DNA of 64,000 bases from Thermosediminibacter oceani DSM 16646 (GCF_000144645.1 NC_014377.1:310001-374000); one strand, 5' to 3'. Shown: positions 1 to 9,917, counted from the stretch's first letter. Notes: generated by a model from the sequence alone, not told the origin. Numbers and translations: made by a program.

Positions 1-105
1 AGGTGCGGGCACCGCGATGAAGTCGTCACCCTGGAGCCTGAAAAATACAGGGGACAAAAGATCGATTATTTGTCCGTCATAATCGGAAAGAAGGTGAAGC
101 CATGA
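1..105 (+). CDS. cbiL: Cobalt-precorrin-2 C20-methyltransferase, 3' end only
   Basis: An open frame enters from the left edge and stops at the TGA of 103-105, giving the last 34 residues of a protein that ends with LSVIIGKKVKP. The stop overlaps the ATG of cbiF (ATGA), so the two are translationally coupled. The tail (charged stretch, then a short hydrophobic strand ending in a basic tip) fits the C-terminus of CbiL/CobI methyltransferases, and cbiL commonly precedes cbiF in clostridial cob operons. The family assignment rests mainly on gene order because so little protein is visible; CbiE/CbiT or another methyltransferase cannot be excluded. Confidence 0.5.
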   Translation, partial: RCGHRDEVVTLEPEKYRGQKIDYLSVIIGKKVKP

Positions 106-854
106 TATATTTTATCGGAGCCGGCCCCGGCGATCCTGACCTCATCACGGTAAAGGGCGCAAATATCCTGGCATCCTGCGGTGTGGTCATATACGCCGGT
201 TCCCTGGTAAACCCGGATGTCCTGCGGTATGCTAGGCGGGACGCCAGGGTTTACGACAGCTCGGGCATGAACCTGGAGGAAATAATAGATGTGATGAAAA
301 GTGCCCACGGGGAAGGCCTTGATGTTGCCAGACTTCACACCGGCGACCCCTCCATATACAGCGCCGTCAGGGAGCAGGCGGAGATGCTCAAAAAGCTCGG
401 CATACCCTTCGAGATAATACCGGGAGTCAGCTCCTTCACCGCTGCCGCCGCCGTACTTAAAAGTGAGCTCACGGTGCCCGGAGTGAGCCAGACGGTAATA
501 ATAACCAGGGTTCCGGGCAGGACCCCCGTGCCCGAAAGAGAAAGGTTAAAAAGTCTTGCGGCCCACCGGGCCACCATGGCGGTGTTCCTGAGCGCCGACA
601 GGATAAAAGATGTCGCCGATGAGCTCATACAATCGTACGGCCCGAAGACTCCGGTTGCCGTTGTGTACAGGGCCACCTGGGAGGACCAGAAAGTAGTCAG
701 GGGCACCCTTGAAGATATAGCCGGAAAGGTGGAGGAAGAAGGTATAAAAAGGACCGCCGTCATCATAGTCGGCGAAGCCCTGGGCGACGCCTTCGAATTT
801 TCGAAGCTGTACGATCCGTCCTTTTCCCACGGCTTCAGGAGTGGAACGCCTTGA
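102..854 (+). CDS. cbiF: Cobalt-precorrin-4 C11-methyltransferase CbiF
   Basis: A 250-residue SAM-dependent tetrapyrrole methylase of the anaerobic cobalamin pathway, methylating C11 of cobalt-precorrin-4. The N-terminal strand and loop read [13 protein letters not shown] (residues 4-16), the typical start of this fold. IYAGSLVNPD near residue 32 and HTGDPSIYSA near residue 79 are CbiF/CobM-type. Length matches the family (about 250). The ATG overlaps the upstream stop by ATGA, and cbiG starts 4 nt before this gene's stop. It is part of the continuous cbi-hem operon and no promoter is visible inside the window. Confidence 0.95.
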   Translation: MIYFIGAGPGDPDLITVKGANILASCGVVIYAGSLVNPDVLRYARRDARVYDSSGMNLEEIIDVMKSAHGEGLDVARLHTGDPSIYSAVREQAEMLKKLGIPFEIIPGVSSFTAAAAVLKSELTVPGVSQTVIITRVPGRTPVPERERLKSLAAHRATMAVFLSADRIKDVADELIQSYGPKTPVAVVYRATWEDQKVVRGTLEDIAGKVEEEGIKRTAVIIVGEALGDAFEFSKLYDPSFSHGFRSGTP

Positions 855-1897
855 AGACGGCGGTCATAGCGGTAACCGAAAGAGGGGCCGGGATCGCCCT
901 GCGCCTCCGGGAAAGCCTGGGGAGCGATATTTACCTGCCTGAGAAGCTCATAAAAGCGGGAAGTCCCGGGACTTACCCGATAGAAGGCGATTTTATCGAA
1001 TTTGTACACGGCATCTTCCCTAAATACCGGGGCTTGATTTTTGTGACTGCGACCGGCATCGCCGTAAGGTCCATCGCCGGGGCGCTAAAAGGCAAGAGGC
1101 TTGACCCGGCGGTGGTGGTGCTGGACGAGAGGGCGAGGTTTGCGATAAGCCTTGTTTCGGGCCACCTGGGAGGTGCCAACGACCTGGCAAAGGCGGTGGC
1201 GAAGGCCACGGGGGCCGTACCGGTGATCACCACGGCAAGTGATCTAGCCGGCATCGAGACGCCCGACGTGACGGCGGCAAAGCTGGGACTTTATATAGAG
1301 AATTTTGAGGGCCTTAAAAGGGTAAGTTCGTGCCTGCTGCGGGGTGATAAGGTGGCTTACGTCCTGGAATCCGGTTATCCGGTGGACGCCATCGAAAGAC
1401 GTCATTTCGAGCAGAATGCGGTAATATGCGACAGGGTCCCCCGAGACGCCGCTGCCGCCGTATTCATAACCGACAAAAGGGTGAACCCGCCGGGGATACC
1501 GCACGTAATATTAAGGCCCCGAAGCCTGGTGCTCGGCATAGGAGCGAGAAAAGGGGCAAAGTACCCGGAGCTTTTGCGGCTCCTCTCCGAAGCTTTGGAC
1601 CAATTGAATCTATCGGTAACCGGTATAGGCCGTATAGCCACCGTTGACCTGAAGCGGGAGGAAGAGAGTATAAACGAGCTTTCCCGGAGCTTGAAAGTTC
1701 CGGTGGAGTTCTATACGGTAAAGAGGCTGCAGGAAGTGGAAAATAGATTTCCGCTCTCTGAATTTGTAAAACAGAGGATCGGCGTGGGAAGCGTCGCGAG
1801 GCCCTCTGCGTTTCTTGCGAGTAACGGTGGAGAGGAACTGGGGTACTTCCGGGGAGGGGGATTTACCCTCGCGATCTTCAGGAGGAGGATGAAATGA
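851..1897 (+). CDS. cbiG: Cobalt-precorrin-5A hydrolase CbiG
   Basis: A 348-residue CbiG, which opens the ring-A lactone and releases the C20-derived two-carbon fragment as acetaldehyde. The N-terminal/central part has the conserved FVTATGIAVRSIAG (about residue 63) and SGHLGGAN (about residue 101). The C-terminal domain begins near LVLGIGARKGA (about residue 226). Length is standard for full-length two-domain CbiG. The start is a TTG, 4 nt inside the end of cbiF, and the ATG of cbiH overlaps its stop, so the genes are translationally coupled. Confidence 0.95.
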   Translation: MKTAVIAVTERGAGIALRLRESLGSDIYLPEKLIKAGSPGTYPIEGDFIEFVHGIFPKYRGLIFVTATGIAVRSIAGALKGKRLDPAVVVLDERARFAISLVSGHLGGANDLAKAVAKATGAVPVITTASDLAGIETPDVTAAKLGLYIENFEGLKRVSSCLLRGDKVAYVLESGYPVDAIERRHFEQNAVICDRVPRDAAAAVFITDKRVNPPGIPHVILRPRSLVLGIGARKGAKYPELLRLLSEALDQLNLSVTGIGRIATVDLKREEESINELSRSLKVPVEFYTVKRLQEVENRFPLSEFVKQRIGVGSVARPSAFLASNGGEELGYFRGGGFTLAIFRRRMK

Positions 1898-2625
1898 GCT
1901 GGATAAAGGTGGTGGGCATCGGCCCCGGCAGTTCGGAAGACCTGACCTTTAGGGCCGCAAAAGCCTTAAAAGACTCCGATGTCGTAGTGGGATATACGAC
2001 CTACATAAATCTCATAAAGCCCCTTATCGAGGGCAAGATGGTGATCGTATCGGGCATGAGAGATGAGGTAGAAAGATGCAGGAAAGCCCTGGAGCTTGCC
2101 GGAAAAGGGTTGAAGGTAAGCCTGGTGAGCGGCGGAGACCCGGGCGTGTACGGCATGGCAGGCCTGCTCCTGGAAGTAGCTCTGAAAGGCGGTGCGCAGA
2201 CGGAGATCGAGGTCATACCCGGTGTCAGCGCCGTAAATTCGGCGGCAGCCATTCTGGGGGCGCCGCTGATGCAGGATTTTGCCGTTGTGAGCCTCTCCGA
2301 CCACCTGGTGCCTTGGGAGGTTATCGAAAAAAGGCTCTCATTGGCGGCCCAGGCCGATTTTGTCATCGCCATATACAACCCCGGGAGCTCGGAAAGGCCG
2401 GAAAACCTCTCGAGGGCCTGGGAGATTTTGATGCGCCATAAAAAGCCGGATACGCCGGTGGGTATAGTGAGAAAGGCTTCGAGAGAAGGTCAGTCGGTGG
2501 CGATCACAAGACTCGACAAATTGCCGGAATATAACGTGGACATGAGCACCATCGTCGTAGTCGGTGGCGAAAGTACCTTCATCAGCGGCCGGTGGATCAT
2601 AACTCCCCGGGGGTACAGGGTATGA
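1894..2625 (+). CDS. cbiH: Cobalt-precorrin-3B C17-methyltransferase CbiH
   Basis: A 243-residue tetrapyrrole methylase that methylates C17 with ring contraction. Visible motifs are VGIGPGSSEDLTFRA near the N-terminus, VSGGDPGVYGMAG near residue 77 and YNPGSSERPENL near residue 163, a CbiH/CobJ signature. It has no fused CbiG or nitrite-reductase-like extension; length is that of the plain enzyme. Start and stop overlap both neighbours by 4 nt (ATGA). Confidence 0.95.
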   Translation: MSWIKVVGIGPGSSEDLTFRAAKALKDSDVVVGYTTYINLIKPLIEGKMVIVSGMRDEVERCRKALELAGKGLKVSLVSGGDPGVYGMAGLLLEVALKGGAQTEIEVIPGVSAVNSAAAILGAPLMQDFAVVSLSDHLVPWEVIEKRLSLAAQADFVIAIYNPGSSERPENLSRAWEILMRHKKPDTPVGIVRKASREGQSVAITRLDKLPEYNVDMSTIVVVGGESTFISGRWIITPRGYRV

Positions 2626-3380
2626 TACTCGTCCTGGCAGGGACAAAAGACGGCCGGTTGCTGGCGGAAAAATTGTCGTCGATGGGTTTTGAGGTCTTCG
2701 CCAGCGTTGTCACCGATTACGGCGGGCAGCTCCTGGGGGAAAGGGTGAGGGTGAGGATAGGGCCTTTCGGCGATACGGGTCTTAGGGAATTCATCGCCCG
2801 TCGCGGTATCAGGGTTGTGGTCGATGCCACCCACCCGTTTGCGAAGGATATAAGCCTGAAGGCCATAGAGGTCACAAGGCAGATGGGGGTAAAGTACATA
2901 AGGTATGAGCGAAAAGAATCCGCAAGGGAATATTACACAGGCGTTATAATGGCGAGGGACTTCGAAGATGCGGCGCAAAAAGCCGCCGAATTCCACACCA
3001 TCTTTCTCACTATAGGCAGCAGGAACCTGGAAAAATTCGCCGGGCTAAAGGGCATGGGGAAAAAGCTGGTGGTGAGGGTTCTTCCCACCAGTGAAGTTCT
3101 GAAAAAATGCGAACAACTCGGTTTTTCGCCCGGGGAGATCATAGCCGCCCGGGGACCCTTCAGCGCGGAGATGAACTACCTGATGTTCAGGGATTACGGA
3201 ATCGATGCGGTGGTGAGTAAGGAAAGCGGCCCGGAAGGAGGCGTGCCGGAAAAGCTCGAGGCTGCACGGAGGCTTGGAATTCCGGTCATTTTAATCCAGA
3301 GACCTCCCCTGGTTTATCCGGTTGTCGTAAATAACATGGAAGACCTTCTGAAGGAGATGGGGAATGACGATGGGTCTTGA
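2622..3380 (+). CDS. cbiJ: Cobalt-precorrin-6A reductase CbiJ (CobK family)
   Basis: A 252-residue reductase that reduces the corrin macrocycle with a pyridine nucleotide. It begins MILVLAGTKDGRLLA, the dinucleotide-binding start of CobK/CbiJ, and has VDATHPFAKDIS near residue 67 and AARGPFSAEMN near residue 175, both family hallmarks. I chose the ATG at 2622 because it overlaps the cbiH stop as ATGA; an upstream in-frame start at 2592 would only add an unconserved 10-residue leader inside cbiH. The 3' end overlaps hemA by 17 nt. Confidence 0.92.
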   Translation: MILVLAGTKDGRLLAEKLSSMGFEVFASVVTDYGGQLLGERVRVRIGPFGDTGLREFIARRGIRVVVDATHPFAKDISLKAIEVTRQMGVKYIRYERKESAREYYTGVIMARDFEDAAQKAAEFHTIFLTIGSRNLEKFAGLKGMGKKLVVRVLPTSEVLKKCEQLGFSPGEIIAARGPFSAEMNYLMFRDYGIDAVVSKESGPEGGVPEKLEAARRLGIPVILIQRPPLVYPVVVNNMEDLLKEMGNDDGS

Positions 3381-4629
3381 AGAAATTGTCGTCACGGGAA
3401 TAGACCACAGGGTGCCCGTGGAGATAAGGGAAAGGGTGGCAATAAAGCAGCGGGACCTTTTCGACTGCCTTTCCCGGTTAAAAGGCACCGAAGGCGTGCG
3501 GGAAGCGGTGATATTATCCACCTGCAACAGGACCGAAGTCTATCTGGTCGCCGAAAAAGAGGCCCGGAACTGGGCAGGAGATTTTTTGATCGGCCTTTCT
3601 GGCGCAGAAAAGGATGAATTGAGTCAAAATCTTTTCACGCTTTCCGGAAAGGATGCCGCCCTCCACCTTTTCCGGGTGGCGTGCGGGCTGGAGTCCATGG
3701 TGCTGGGGGAAGACCAGATCCTGGGGCAGGTGAGGGAAGCCTGGGAAAAGGCACTGGAAGCGGGAGCCTCGGGGAAGATATTGAACAGGCTGTTTTCGGA
3801 TGCGGTTGCCCTGGGCAAGAAGGCGAGATTCGAAACCCGCATATCCGATCATCCCCTTTCCATCAGCTATATAGCGGTAAAGTTTGTAGAAGACGTCCTG
3901 GGAGGACTTTCCGGAAGGACCGCCTTCGTAATCGGTGCCGGAGAAATGGCAAGGATTGCGATAAAATACCTCATCCAGAAGGGTATCGCTCATGTTTCGG
4001 TGTCCAACAGGACCCACGAAAGAGCCCTTAACCTGAAAAGAGAGATACCGGAAATTACCGTAGTTCCCTATGACCAAAAATACGAAAAGATAGCCTCAAG
4101 CGACATAGTCATCAGTGCAACCGATGCGCCCCATTATACGGTGGATTACGATAAATTCAAAGCAGCCTACCGGGGCGGAAGGGTCTGCATGGTGGACCTG
4201 GCCGTTCCCAGAGACATCGATCCCCGGATAGGGAGTATACCGGGCGTGAGCCTCTTCACCCTCGACGACCTGAAAATGGCGGCAGTGGAAAACGAAAACC
4301 AAAGGCGCAAACTGGCAGCGGTGATCGAGGAAATGGCTAAGGCGGCCCTCGAAGATTACGTGAAATGGTACAGCTGCCTGGCTGTAGTACCGGTTATTAA
4401 ACAGCTGAATAAATACGTGGAAGGTGTATGCCTTGCGGAATTCGAAAAGGTTAACGGCAAACTCCCGGAAATGGGCGACAGAGAAAGAAGGCACATCAAG
4501 AAAGCCCTGGACCGGGTGGGTGCAAAAATAGCGGCCCGATACCTCTCGGCGTTGAAATTCCTGGCCGAAAACGGGAAGATCGACTCCGATGTGGTGGCGG
4601 CCTTTCAGTGGGGTGATACCAACGGGTAG
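3364..4629 (+). CDS. hemA: Glutamyl-tRNA reductase HemA
   Basis: A 421-residue NADPH-dependent enzyme that reduces glutamyl-tRNA(Glu) to glutamate-1-semialdehyde, the first committed step of C5 tetrapyrrole synthesis. The catalytic cysteine is C54 within STCNRTEVY. GLESMVLGEDQILGQ (about residue 110) and the Rossmann motif VIGAGEMARIA (about residue 190) follow, with a helical dimerisation domain at the C-terminus. The start lies inside cbiJ, and a second ATG two codons on (3370) is an alternative. The position directly after the cbi genes ties precursor supply to corrin synthesis. Confidence 0.96.
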   Translation: MTMGLEEIVVTGIDHRVPVEIRERVAIKQRDLFDCLSRLKGTEGVREAVILSTCNRTEVYLVAEKEARNWAGDFLIGLSGAEKDELSQNLFTLSGKDAALHLFRVACGLESMVLGEDQILGQVREAWEKALEAGASGKILNRLFSDAVALGKKARFETRISDHPLSISYIAVKFVEDVLGGLSGRTAFVIGAGEMARIAIKYLIQKGIAHVSVSNRTHERALNLKREIPEITVVPYDQKYEKIASSDIVISATDAPHYTVDYDKFKAAYRGGRVCMVDLAVPRDIDPRIGSIPGVSLFTLDDLKMAAVENENQRRKLAAVIEEMAKAALEDYVKWYSCLAVVPVIKQLNKYVEGVCLAEFEKVNGKLPEMGDRERRHIKKALDRVGAKIAARYLSALKFLAENGKIDSDVVAAFQWGDTNG

Positions 4630-5512
4630 GATTGTGAGGGTAGGGAGCAGGGAGAGCAGGTTGGCCCTGGTCCAGACCGAAATAGTCATAAGGTTGTTAA
4701 AGGATCGCCGTCCCGAACTGGAATTCGAAGTCGTTAAAATTAAGACGCAGGGCGATAAACTGCTGGATGTAAATTTGAGCGATGCGGGAGGCAAGGGGGT
4801 TTTCGTAAAGGAGATAGAAGAGGCGCTCCTCGCCGGATCGATAGACCTGGCCGTTCACAGCATGAAGGACGTGCCCTACGAGCTTCCCGAAGGTTTGTGC
4901 ATAGCGGCGGTAACGGAAAGGGAAGACCCCAGAGATGTGCTCATATCGAGAGACAAGAGAAGACTTTTGAACCTGAGGCCCGGGGCGAGGATCGGGACGT
5001 CCAGCCTGAGGCGGTCGGTACAGCTCAAAGCCCTCAGGCCCGATCTAGACATTGTGCCGGTCAGGGGCAACGTCCCGACCAGAATCCGGAAAATGGATGA
5101 CCTGGAACTGGACGGTTTGGTGCTGGCGGCCGCAGGCATAAAGAGGCTCGGCCTGGAGGAACTTATCGCGGAGTATTTTCCACCGGAGGTGATAGTGCCC
5201 GCTGTGGGCCAGGGAGCGCTGGCGGTGGAAGCCAGGAAGGACGACGATATATTGGAATTGGCCGGGCTTGTGAGCCACAAAGCAACCGAGGTTGCCGTGA
5301 GGGCGGAAAGATCCTTCATGAGGGCCCTGGGGGGAAGCTGCCGGGTGCCGCTGGGGGCCTTTGCGAGGGTGGAAGGGACGGTGGTGACCCTGGTAGGAAT
5401 GGTGGAAAAAAACGGAAGCGTCTGCAAGGGCACGATGTCCGGAAAGTTAAAAGAAGCCGAAGAAATCGGGCTGAGACTTGCAGAAAGGCTGGGTGATAGC
5501 AGTGACCGGTAA
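4610..5512 (+). CDS. hemC: Hydroxymethylbilane synthase (porphobilinogen deaminase) HemC
   Basis: An approximately 300-residue enzyme joining four porphobilinogens into hydroxymethylbilane. RVGSRESRLALVQT is the N-terminal active-site segment. AVHSMKDVP and the cofactor-cysteine loop GGSCRVPLGAFA (near residue 240) are diagnostic; that cysteine carries the dipyrromethane cofactor. The start is uncertain: GTG 4610 (20 nt inside hemA) gives a normal-length N-terminus, GTG 4634 would begin MRVGSRES, and an ATG at 4589 has no ribosome site. The 3' end overlaps cobA-hemD. Confidence 0.94.
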   Translation, partial: GVIPTGRIVRVGSRESRLALVQTEIVIRLLKDRRPELEFEVVKIKTQGDKLLDVNLSDAGGKGVFVKEIEEALLAGSIDLAVHSMKDVPYELPEGLCIAAVTEREDPRDVLISRDKRRLLNLRPGARIGTSSLRRSVQLKALRPDLDIVPVRGNVPTRIRKMDDLELDGLVLAAAGIKRLGLEELIAEYFPPEVIVPAVGQGALAVEARKDDDILELAGLVSHKATEVAVRAERSFMRALGGSCRVPLGAFARVEGTVVTLVGMVEKNGSVCKGTMSGKLKEAEEIGLRLAERLGDSSDR

Positions 5513-7058
5513 GGTTTATCTCATAGGCGCCGGCCCCGGAGACCCCGGGCTTTTGACCCTCAAAGCCGTCCGGGTGCTGAAGAAGGCCGATGCGGTGCTG
5601 TACGACCGGCTCATGAATAGGGAGATCCTGACTCTGGCAAGAAAAGATGCTGAACTCATCGATGTGGGAAAGGCTCCGGATAACCACCCCGTGCCCCAGC
5701 ACAGGATTAATGAAATACTGCTGGAAAAAGCTTTAAAGGGCATGACCGTAGTCAGGTTAAAGGGCGGAGACCCTTTCGTTTTCGGCAGGGGGAGCGAGGA
5801 AGCCCTTTACCTGACGGAGAGAGGAGTGCCGGTGGAAGTGGTGCCGGGGGTTACTTCAGCCATCGCGGTGCCGGCTTACGCCGGGGTACCGGTAACCCAC
5901 CGCGGCATCAGTTCCTCCTTTCACGTAATTACGGGGAGCGACGGCTGTGGGGAGAGGGCGGACTGGGATTCCCTATCCCGCTTGAAAGGCACCCTGATTT
6001 TCCTGATGGGAGTAAAGAACCTGGAATCAATCGTCAGCAACCTTTTAAAATACGGAAAGCCGGCGGACACCCCGGCCGCTATGATCATGTGGGGTGCCAC
6101 TCCTGCCCAGAAGACGGTGACGGGCACTCTGGCCGATATAGTCCGCAGGGTGAAAGAGGCGGGCATCAAAAACCCGGCGGTTTTTGTCGTCGGCGGTACG
6201 GTTGGCCTGTGGGAGTATTTAAACTGGTTTGAGGGGAAACCCCTCCACGGCCGGAGGATACTGGTGACGGGAACAATCGACGCGGAAAAGGGCCAACCGG
6301 AGGACGGCCCCTTTGACTTCCTTGAAGACGCCGGGGCCGAAGTCATCCACTGCCCCACCGTAAAAATAGAGTTCGATTACGGGGAAACGGCCGGGTTTTT
6401 AGCAAATGCGGGGGACCTAAACCTTCTCGTGTTTACAAGCAAGAACGCCGTTACGGCCTTTGCCGGAGCCATGAGGCGGATGAGGCTGGACCTGAGGAGG
6501 CTCGGCGGTGCTACGGTGGCGGCGGTGGGTAGGAAGACGGCGGAAAGACTCGAGGAAGTGTTTATTTACCCCGACCTGGTACCGGAAGAATTCACTTCAA
6601 AAGACCTGCTTGAAAAAATACCGGCCGGTGGAGGCGGTAAAAGGACCGCCGCCGTCATCACCTCGGATATCGGAGGACAGGAACTCGTAGGCGGATTGGA
6701 GGCCAGGGGATACCGGGTAATGAAAATCGCAGCCTATAAAAATCTGCCCAACTACGACGTGAGAGAGAGGCTCATCGAAGAACTGGGAAAAGGCGTGGAT
6801 GCGGCGGTTTTTACCAGTCCCTCGTCCTTTTACCGTATGGAGCAAATGGTGGGAAAACTGCCCGAGAAGCTGAAAAAAGTTTTCATCGCCGCGATAGGTC
6901 CGACAACGGCGGCGGCCATAGAGAAAACGGGATTGAAAGTGGACGTATGTCCAAAGGAGCATACGCTGGAAGGGCTCCAAAAGGCCCTTCTAGAGAAATT
7001 TGTTGGGAGAGGTGAAGGAGATGGAGGTAATAAAAAGGCCCAGGAGATTGAGATATAA
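5502..7058 (+). CDS. cobA-hemD: Fused uroporphyrinogen-III C-methyltransferase / uroporphyrinogen-III synthase
   Basis: A 518-residue bifunctional protein. Residues 1 to about 245 are SUMT ([49 protein letters not shown]), which makes precorrin-2. Residues about 250-510 are HemD-type ([46 protein letters not shown]), which closes hydroxymethylbilane to uroporphyrinogen III. The fusion is common in Firmicutes and places the branch-point product next to the enzyme committing it to siroheme and B12. GTG 5502 is preferred because it starts [16 protein letters not shown] 5493 is an alternative. Confidence 0.94.
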   Translation: MTGKVYLIGAGPGDPGLLTLKAVRVLKKADAVLYDRLMNREILTLARKDAELIDVGKAPDNHPVPQHRINEILLEKALKGMTVVRLKGGDPFVFGRGSEEALYLTERGVPVEVVPGVTSAIAVPAYAGVPVTHRGISSSFHVITGSDGCGERADWDSLSRLKGTLIFLMGVKNLESIVSNLLKYGKPADTPAAMIMWGATPAQKTVTGTLADIVRRVKEAGIKNPAVFVVGGTVGLWEYLNWFEGKPLHGRRILVTGTIDAEKGQPEDGPFDFLEDAGAEVIHCPTVKIEFDYGETAGFLANAGDLNLLVFTSKNAVTAFAGAMRRMRLDLRRLGGATVAAVGRKTAERLEEVFIYPDLVPEEFTSKDLLEKIPAGGGGKRTAAVITSDIGGQELVGGLEARGYRVMKIAAYKNLPNYDVRERLIEELGKGVDAAVFTSPSSFYRMEQMVGKLPEKLKKVFIAAIGPTTAAAIEKTGLKVDVCPKEHTLEGLQKALLEKFVGRGEGDGGNKKAQEIEI

Positions 7059-7995
7059 CACCACCGTAAGGGAAATGGTGAGGGAAACTTGTTTGGATGT
7101 AAAGGACCTTATTTATCCCCTCTTTGTGGCGCACGGGGAGAACATAAAGCAGGAAATTGATTCCATGCCCGGCGTATACCGGTATTCTATCGACCGGCTG
7201 CCGGAGGAAGTGAAGGAGATAAGAGAGCTCGGCATACCTGCCGTACTTTTATTCGGGGTGCCCGCTTCAAAAGATGAATTCGGCAGCGAGGCGTATTCCG
7301 ACGACGGCATAGTCCAGAGGGCGGTGCGGGTCATAAAGGAAGCGGAACCGTCCCTCGTTGTAATAACCGATGTATGCCTCTGCGCCTATACGAGCCACGG
7401 CCACTGCGGTGTGGTGAGAAACGGACGTATCGAAAACGACGAAACCGTTAAGTTAATAGCCCGGACAGCCCTGTCACACGTAAAAGCGGGTGCCGATATG
7501 GTGGCGCCGTCGGATATGATGGACGGTCGCGTGAGGGGCATCAGGCAGCTGCTGGACGGTGAAGGTTTCAGCCATGTGCCCGTAATGGCCTACAGTGCCA
7601 AGTATGCCTCGTCCTTTTACGGACCTTTCAGGGAAGCCGCCCATTCGGCGCCTATGTTCGGAGACAGGAGATCGTACCAGATGGACCCTGCCAACTCCAA
7701 CGAAGCAATGAGAGAGATCGAGCTCGACATCCTGGAGGGTGCCGACATAATCATGGTAAAGCCCGCCTTGGCATACCTGGACGTCATAAGGCGGGCAAAG
7801 GATCGCTTCGGGGTACCGCTGGCGGCGTACAACGTTAGCGGGGAGTATTCTATGATAAAGGCTGCGGCGAGTATGGGATTTTTGGACGAAAAAACTTCGG
7901 TCTTAGAAGCGCTGACCTCCATAAAAAGGGCCGGGGCCGACCTTATCATAACGTACCATGCAAAGGAAGTAGCCCGATGGCTTACTACCCGGTGA
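7021..7995 (+). CDS. hemB: Delta-aminolevulinic acid dehydratase (porphobilinogen synthase) HemB
   Basis: A 324-residue enzyme condensing two 5-aminolevulinates to porphobilinogen. The cysteine-rich [13 protein letters not shown] (about residue 118) indicates a zinc-type active site. The two Schiff-base lysines sit in [15 protein letters not shown] and [14 protein letters not shown]. The start at ATG 7021 follows GAGAGGTGAAGG; an upstream in-frame TTG at 7000 only adds residues overlapping cobA-hemD. The 3' end overlaps sirC by 19 nt. Confidence 0.96.
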   Translation: MEVIKRPRRLRYNTTVREMVRETCLDVKDLIYPLFVAHGENIKQEIDSMPGVYRYSIDRLPEEVKEIRELGIPAVLLFGVPASKDEFGSEAYSDDGIVQRAVRVIKEAEPSLVVITDVCLCAYTSHGHCGVVRNGRIENDETVKLIARTALSHVKAGADMVAPSDMMDGRVRGIRQLLDGEGFSHVPVMAYSAKYASSFYGPFREAAHSAPMFGDRRSYQMDPANSNEAMREIELDILEGADIIMVKPALAYLDVIRRAKDRFGVPLAAYNVSGEYSMIKAAASMGFLDEKTSVLEALTSIKRAGADLIITYHAKEVARWLTTR

Positions 7996-9851
7996 TGCTC
8001 GATTTGAGAAACAAAAAATGCCTGGTGGTCGGTGCGGGTGCCGTGGCCTACCGGAAGATCAGGTCCCTGCTGGAATGCGGTGCGGCTGTTACCGTAATAG
8101 CGACAAAGATAAATAAAGATATAAGGGAGCTGGGCGAAAAAGGCAGGATTGTAATCCTGGAAAGGTGCTACTCCGTTGGGGACCTGGAGGGTTTTTTCAT
8201 GGCCTTTGCGGCCTCCGATGACCCGGTGGTTAACCGGCAGGTGGCCGAAGAGGCGGCTCAGCGGGGGATACCTGTCAACGTTGCCGACGACCCCGGGCTC
8301 TCTTCCTTTATCGTGCCCTCGGTACTCAGGCGCGGCGATCTTGCGGTCGCAGTTTCATCGGGAGGCAAGAGCCCGCTGTTGTCAAAGGTTGTCAGGGAAT
8401 GGCTGGAAGGGATCGTGCCGGAAGAGGTCGACGACCTCATTCGGGATCTCGAAAGGGCCAGAGCCGAGGCCAAGGCGGCTAAACTGACACCTGAAGAGAA
8501 GATAAGGCTTTATTATAGCCTTATAAAAGGAAGGGGCTTATTTCGGGGAAAGGGGGATAAAATGAAGTCTTCGGAACTTTTTCAGAGGGCAAAAAAGGTG
8601 ATGCCCGGGGGTGTGAACAGTCCCGTTAGGGCGTTCGGAGCCGTGGGGGGAGACCCGGTTTTCATCAAAAGGGGATTCGGCAGCCGCGTATGGGATGAGG
8701 ACGGTAATGAATATATTGATTACGTGCTGTCCTGGGGGCCGCTGATACTGGGGCACTCCCATCCGGCGGTGGTAGAGGCCTTAAAAAGGCAGGCGGAGCT
8801 GGGCACCAGCTTCGGAGCCTGCACCGAACTGGAAGTGCTTTTGGCCGAAAAGATAAGGGAGGCCGTGCCTTCGATGGAAGTGGTCAGGATGGTCAACTCG
8901 GGCACGGAGGCCACCATGAGTGCCATTAGGCTGGCCAGGGGCTATACGGGGCGAAATCTGATCGTTAAATTTGCAGGATGCTATCATGGCCACTCGGACA
9001 GCCTGCTCATCAGGGCGGGCTCAGGCCTAATCACATACGGAATCCCGGATTCGGGCGGGGTCCCGGAAGATACAGCGAGGTTAACCCTTGTCGCCAGGTA
9101 TAACGACGTCGATATGCTGGAAGAAATATTCGAGGAAAAAGGCCCCGATATCGCGGCGGTCATCGTGGAGCCGGTGGCCGGCAACATGGGGGTGGTGCCT
9201 CCCGAGGAGGACTTTTTGAGAGCATTGAGGGAACTCCCCCGAAAGTACGGAGCGCTTCTAATCTTCGATGAGGTGATAACCGGCTTCAGGGTCTCATACT
9301 CGGGTGCCCAGGGCTATTACGGCATCGAGCCGGACCTGACCACGCTGGGCAAGATAATAGGCGGGGGCCTGCCAGTCGGAGTTTACGGCGGCAGGGAAGA
9401 CATAATGAGGTGCGTATCCCCGGACGGACCTGTGTACCAGGCCGGAACCCTTTCGGGTAATCCCCTGGCCATGGCCGCAGGTTTAACAACCCTGGAGGTG
9501 CTGTCGAAAAACCCGGGCCTTTACGATGAACTGGACCGCAGAGCGGAAAGGCTTTGTAGCGGTTTTAAAGAAGTTATGGAGGATGCCGGCATACCGGTAA
9601 CCGTAAACAGGGTGTGCAGCATGATGACGGTATTCTTCACCGGGGAAAAGGTGAGGAACTACGACACGGCCGTGAAATCGGATACACGGCTTTATGCGGT
9701 CTTCTTCCGGGAAATGCTAAAACAGGGCGTATACCTGCCCCCGGCCCAGTTCGAGGCCTTCTTCCTCTCGGCGGCCCATTCCGACGAAGATATAAAAAAG
9801 ACCATCGAAGCCGCCTGGAACGCTGCGAAAAACCTGAAGAAAAATTATTAA
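7977..9851 (+). CDS. sirC-hemL: Siroheme synthase N-terminal domain (SirC) in one reading frame with HemL
   Basis: A single uninterrupted 624-codon frame. Residues 1 to about 190 form an NAD-dependent precorrin-2 dehydrogenase of the SirC/Met8/CysG-N type: [17 protein letters not shown] (Rossmann loop), [15 protein letters not shown] and [11 protein letters not shown] are clear. At residue 196 a complete HemL begins ([17 protein letters not shown]) with no stop codon between. The start ATG 7977 follows AAAGGAAG and lies inside hemB. A strong ribosome site (AAAGGGGG, about 8550-8556) precedes the internal ATG 8562, so the cell may make a fusion, a separate HemL, or both. A one-base sequencing error at the junction is also possible, since a TAA lies out of frame at 8558-8560. 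Confidence 0.8.
   Translation: MAYYPVMLDLRNKKCLVVGAGAVAYRKIRSLLECGAAVTVIATKINKDIRELGEKGRIVILERCYSVGDLEGFFMAFAASDDPVVNRQVAEEAAQRGIPVNVADDPGLSSFIVPSVLRRGDLAVAVSSGGKSPLLSKVVREWLEGIVPEEVDDLIRDLERARAEAKAAKLTPEEKIRLYYSLIKGRGLFRGKGDKMKSSELFQRAKKVMPGGVNSPVRAFGAVGGDPVFIKRGFGSRVWDEDGNEYIDYVLSWGPLILGHSHPAVVEALKRQAELGTSFGACTELEVLLAEKIREAVPSMEVVRMVNSGTEATMSAIRLARGYTGRNLIVKFAGCYHGHSDSLLIRAGSGLITYGIPDSGGVPEDTARLTLVARYNDVDMLEEIFEEKGPDIAAVIVEPVAGNMGVVPPEEDFLRALRELPRKYGALLIFDEVITGFRVSYSGAQGYYGIEPDLTTLGKIIGGGLPVGVYGGREDIMRCVSPDGPVYQAGTLSGNPLAMAAGLTTLEVLSKNPGLYDELDRRAERLCSGFKEVMEDAGIPVTVNRVCSMMTVFFTGEKVRNYDTAVKSDTRLYAVFFREMLKQGVYLPPAQFEAFFLSAAHSDEDIKKTIEAAWNAAKNLKKNY
8562..9851 (+). CDS. hemL: Glutamate-1-semialdehyde 2,1-aminomutase HemL (possible internal start)
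   Basis: The 429-residue HemL portion is by itself full length. It is a PLP enzyme that converts glutamate-1-semialdehyde to 5-aminolevulinate. [13 protein letters not shown] starts the conserved core, [16 protein letters not shown] binds PLP phosphate, [10 protein letters not shown] holds the cofactor aspartate, and [14 protein letters not shown] contains the Schiff-base lysine. The ATG is 5-6 nt after a near-ideal Shine-Dalgarno run, supporting independent translation even though the frame is open back into sirC. It completes the ALA branch begun by hemA in the same operon. Confidence 0.85.
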   Translation: MKSSELFQRAKKVMPGGVNSPVRAFGAVGGDPVFIKRGFGSRVWDEDGNEYIDYVLSWGPLILGHSHPAVVEALKRQAELGTSFGACTELEVLLAEKIREAVPSMEVVRMVNSGTEATMSAIRLARGYTGRNLIVKFAGCYHGHSDSLLIRAGSGLITYGIPDSGGVPEDTARLTLVARYNDVDMLEEIFEEKGPDIAAVIVEPVAGNMGVVPPEEDFLRALRELPRKYGALLIFDEVITGFRVSYSGAQGYYGIEPDLTTLGKIIGGGLPVGVYGGREDIMRCVSPDGPVYQAGTLSGNPLAMAAGLTTLEVLSKNPGLYDELDRRAERLCSGFKEVMEDAGIPVTVNRVCSMMTVFFTGEKVRNYDTAVKSDTRLYAVFFREMLKQGVYLPPAQFEAFFLSAAHSDEDIKKTIEAAWNAAKNLKKNY

Positions 9852-9917
9852 AAAAGTCCTACCATTTCTTCAGCTTCTCTAACTTCATCAGAATAAGCAC
9901 TATTTTCTTTATAAAAG

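Noticed and set aside
335-1009. Long minus-strand frames under cbiF/cbiG and other core genes
   Set aside because: Low-complexity, Ser/Pro/Ala/Arg-rich antisense translations of well-identified genes, without their own starts or ribosome sites.
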